From assembly GCA_026397505.1 (NCBI GenBank), contig JAPLUR010000080.1, forward strand, positions 1 to 33,414: 33,414 bases of DNA, in the 5' to 3' direction. A model generated the notes under the pieces. That model saw only the letters and a list, made by a program, of their open reading frames with translations. It had not been told where the DNA came from and ran no database searches. Positions 30,929 to 33,414 of this stretch are shown one piece after another. The stretch comes from Candidatus Zixiibacteriota bacterium. Lineage in GTDB: Bacteria > Zixibacteria > MSB-5A5 > GN15 > PGXB01. The stretch's first letter is position 1. Every line of letters begins with the position of its first letter. A program made the translations under genes and the position numbers.

Positions 30929-33414
30929 TTCATCACCGCCAATTTCAGTTTATATGATTGACCGCTTCTTTCGTCTCTGACAATCATCACATAAGCGCCG
31001 TTTAAAACCACTTTTCCTTCATCATTTCGACCATCCCAGCTGATATAGTTGGAGCCTTCTCTTCCGCCTTCGGAACCGGCCGGGAATGTCTTTTCAAAGA
31101 CTTCCTCACCGGTCAGGGTATAGACTTTCATTGTGATCGGAGCATCGGCTTCAAGGTTGTAAGCGACTTCGGCCATTTGCAGGTCGGGATTAAAAGGATT
31201 ATTCCTGACTATAAATGATCGCTCCAGAGAATGCGCCGTTATCACGAAACTGCCGCCGATGCGGAAATTGCTTTCGTATTTCCCGCGCACCGGGACCGGC
31301 TGGTTGAGACGAGGGCCGGAAACAAAAATAGCCCTTATATCGCGGTTTTCGATGGTGACTTTGAATCCGGAAACGGAAATCTTATCCTTAAAACCGGCAA
31401 TAAAAGCGAGGGTCACTTCATCCTTGGCGCCAAGCCGAAAATCAGCAAAGGTCAATCGCAGCAGATTATCCACCACCTGGGCTGAGGTGATCTTTGTTCT
31501 CCCGGAATAAAAACCGCTCTCTTCCATAATAATGATGGCATCGGGAAGTATCACGCGATCCGCACGATCGGATATATGAATATCAATTGATTTCAGGCCG
31601 ATAACATTGATCGGATTCTCCGTGTTGTTTTTCAATTCCAGAGAGAATAGCTCACGTGAAGCCCCCTCGATCACCAGCGGCGCCTGACTGACAACACCAT
31701 TCACGAGGAGTTCCGCCTGAGCCGGTTCAACATCCAACGGAATTTCGACTGAGTCAACCGCAACTCCGGCCGGAAGTCCGGTGTTCTTGTCGAGCGGCAC
31801 CTGAGTCAGATTAATCTTGAGCCTTACTGAGGCGGTAACCGATGGCGCTATCAGATTCCAATAGGCGGTGGAGTCGGCATCAATGGCAAGAGGTGATGGA
31901 TCCGGCACGCCGAAATCATATCCCCCGGTCGAGAGCGATACTTCCCCTCTCGACACTCCCGCTTCCCCTTCGTTTTCGAGCTTCGCGGCAATCGAGAAAG
32001 TCTCTCCGTAATCGACATAAGGATAACTGCCCAGACCTTCCGGAAATGCGACCAGCTTGATAACAGCCGGCGACTGCACCGTAACGGCGGCCGTGTTGTC
32101 TTCGGCCGGTAGAACGAGTGCTTCGGGAGAGGATATAAACGCCTTGAAGATTTTGATCGGTATCGAGACGTTTTTGGCAGTCATGGGAAGCATCACATCA
32201 ATTCCCGTCAGAGGCGGTATAACCTGGCCGCTCTGCACAGAAAGAGTGTCCTTCCCATTCTCGGAAGTTACAAAAACAGAAACATCATGTATCGTGTCGG
32301 CCGAAAGATTCTGCAGGCCGACCTTGATGGAGAACTGCTGACCATAATTGACAAACGGCGGATTAACCGTCACCAATTCGGTTGAGACAATTTTCATCTG
32401 CGGCAGGCTTGTGACGGTAATAACATCCGACCCGAAATTCATAAGGTCTGTCCGGAAAGAATATAACTCCTTGCCGACGATAGTCAGGCTGGGTCTCAAT
32501 TGTTTCCCTACAAGATTGATAGGAATATTAATTTCATCGGTGACGATATGATTCGCCCCGGCATGCAGAGGTCTCGGAAACTCGGCCAGCGAGGCATAAA
32601 TGACGCCATCGTCATGCACAAATGTCATCACCGAATTCAGGTCGTCAATACTAATAGTCGTGGAACCTGTAAGATTCAGATCAAATTCAAAAGCGTGATT
32701 CATACCGCCCGAAACCATCGCGGGTGACAGAGAGGAGGTCTGATAGGATAGAACCGCCGGGAACAGAACATAGAGGGAGTCAAATCCTTCTAAGATTCCT
32801 CCAAAACGTGAAAGCATATCGGTTCCACTGACGAAAGTGACTGCCGCTTTCAGCGATTTGTACCCTTCCCGGCGATATTCCCCGGCCAGTTCGGGGATTT
32901 GTACCGCGAATTGCTCGAAAATGAAGGTCTGGCTGTCGATAATGGAATCCAGCCTTGGCCACGCGAATTCCGCCCAGGTCGTATCATCCAATTTCATACT
33001 CAGGGAAACACTGCCTCTCAACTGCTCGACATCAATTTTCCTGTTAGACCGTATTTTGATTGAAAGAGTAGGCAGAATAGAAGGGGAAAGCACGGTATCG
33101 ACCGTCAGAGAGCCATCCACATAACTAAAGCTTAATCTGTCTATAATGTGAACGGAATAGGAGCGACTCCGAGTGATGACAATCGTGTCATTGCCATAAT
33201 AGTATTTTGAGGTCACTTCAATCGAGAGAGTATCATCAATATTGGGCTGCGCACTGTCGCTGGGAACGGCGGCACTGACGCGAAATACGCCATTGGGAGG
33301 AATGGAAGAGATTTCACGCTCGACAGCACACTGATTCGGGCAGGAGCCAAGATGCGCCGAGAACAAGACCGCCGGTAAAGTTGGTAAATCTCCTTTATTT
33401 TGCAGTCTCGCATC
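30925..33414 (-). CDS. Large secreted protein with FlgD-like C-terminal domain, 5' end outside the window
   Basis: The frame stays open to the right edge: before the TTG at 33366 it reads DARLQNKGDLPTLPAV, so no start is visible and the N-terminus is missing. At least 829 residues are present. Near the visible start is a Cys pair, GSCPNQC. The middle consists of repeated Ig-like or CARDB-like beta modules, with units such as VNPPFVNYGQQFSIKVGLQN and YPYVDYGETFSIAAKLENEG. The last 90 residues form a FlgD-like Ig domain with NPFNPD, ITMKVYTLTGEEVF, and SWDGRNDEGKVV, ending KLKLAVMK. This tail is used for surface sorting in FCB bacteria. The gene overlaps the PorV-TPR gene by 4 nt, suggesting that the two products work together at the cell surface. 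Confidence 0.85.
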   Translation of the reverse strand, partial: DARLQNKGDLPTLPAVLFSAHLGSCPNQCAVEREISSIPPNGVFRVSAAVPSDSAQPNIDDTLSIEVTSKYYYGNDTIVITRSRSYSVHIIDRLSFSYVDGSLTVDTVLSPSILPTLSIKIRSNRKIDVEQLRGSVSLSMKLDDTTWAEFAWPRLDSIIDSQTFIFEQFAVQIPELAGEYRREGYKSLKAAVTFVSGTDMLSRFGGILEGFDSLYVLFPAVLSYQTSSLSPAMVSGGMNHAFEFDLNLTGSTTISIDDLNSVMTFVHDDGVIYASLAEFPRPLHAGANHIVTDEINIPINLVGKQLRPSLTIVGKELYSFRTDLMNFGSDVITVTSLPQMKIVSTELVTVNPPFVNYGQQFSIKVGLQNLSADTIHDVSVFVTSENGKDTLSVQSGQVIPPLTGIDVMLPMTAKNVSIPIKIFKAFISSPEALVLPAEDNTAAVTVQSPAVIKLVAFPEGLGSYPYVDYGETFSIAAKLENEGEAGVSRGEVSLSTGGYDFGVPDPSPLAIDADSTAYWNLIAPSVTASVRLKINLTQVPLDKNTGLPAGVAVDSVEIPLDVEPAQAELLVNGVVSQAPLVIEGASRELFSLELKNNTENPINVIGLKSIDIHISDRADRVILPDAIIIMEESGFYSGRTKITSAQVVDNLLRLTFADFRLGAKDEVTLAFIAGFKDKISVSGFKVTIENRDIRAIFVSGPRLNQPVPVRGKYESNFRIGGSFVITAHSLERSFIVRNNPFNPDLQMAEVAYNLEADAPITMKVYTLTGEEVFEKTFPAGSEGGREGSNYISWDGRNDEGKVVLNGAYVMIVRDERSGQSYKLKLAVMK

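Noticed and set aside
1-33414. CRISPR arrays, tRNA/rRNA genes, insertion sequences or att sites
   Set aside because: I found no spaced direct repeats, cloverleaf-like stems, transposase genes or duplicated flanks.

Overview
The window looks like a chromosomal piece from a Gram-negative bacterium of the FCB (Fibrobacterota-Chlorobiota-Bacteroidota) side of the tree, possibly Zixibacteria or a neighbouring candidate phylum. The main clues are Por-secretion/FlgD-like C-terminal domains, a PorV-like barrel protein, many TPR proteins, a PorV-TPR fusion, and a 31-residue basic protein of the AURKAIP1/COX24 type. Many genes have a good purine-rich Shine-Dalgarno, unlike typical Bacteroidota. This placement is inference; there is no rRNA or tRNA gene in the window to settle it.

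Layout. Only the left 2.4 kb is on the plus strand: the 3' part of purD, then purE, then a secreted TPR protein. Everything else is on the minus strand and is described here in transcription order, from the right edge. (1) Envelope pair: the C-terminal part of a large secreted protein with a FlgD-like tail, overlapping by 4 nt a PorV-type barrel fused to TPRs. (2) Signalling block: a membrane protein that joins an RsbW-like ATPase to a SpoIIE/PP2C phosphatase, a STAS protein with a C-terminal helix-turn-helix-like extension, and a GGDEF diguanylate cyclase. (3) Exopolysaccharide block: Wza-like SLBB export protein, TPR protein, BY-type tyrosine kinase, DUF3473-type polysaccharide deacetylase, DUF362 protein. 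(4) A small secreted protein of unknown function with its own candidate promoter. (5) A tightly coupled operon lapA-lapB-SPOR/TPR-mutS-mutL-miaA with gaps or overlaps of 23 nt or less. (6) A consensus-like promoter over the miaA stop, then a LysM lytic transglycosylase and SppA. (7) HU and the tiny COX24-like gene, ending in a strong intrinsic terminator. (8) A beta-propeller/BACON/cohesin-like secreted protein with a sorting tail, and a secreted three-repeat protein that ends at a terminator facing the plus-strand TPR gene.

How they fit. Blocks 2 and 3 together look like a sensing-to-exopolysaccharide unit: an envelope sensor controls phosphorylation of a STAS protein, a neighbouring enzyme makes c-di-GMP, and the next genes export and modify a polysaccharide. 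The most unusual element is the STAS protein. Its phospho-switch domain is joined to a predicted DNA-binding domain by a linker coded by ten consecutive A residues, where transcriptional slippage in either direction would yield a STAS-only protein.

There is no stretch longer than 300 bases without a gene. The longest gaps are 214 nt (6792-7005, holding a terminator), 193 nt (19313-19505, holding a promoter), 179 nt (7416-7594, holding the HU promoter), 137 nt (3790-3926, nothing clear) and 120 nt (10588-10707, holding a promoter). I saw no CRISPR array, insertion sequence, tRNA, rRNA or riboswitch.
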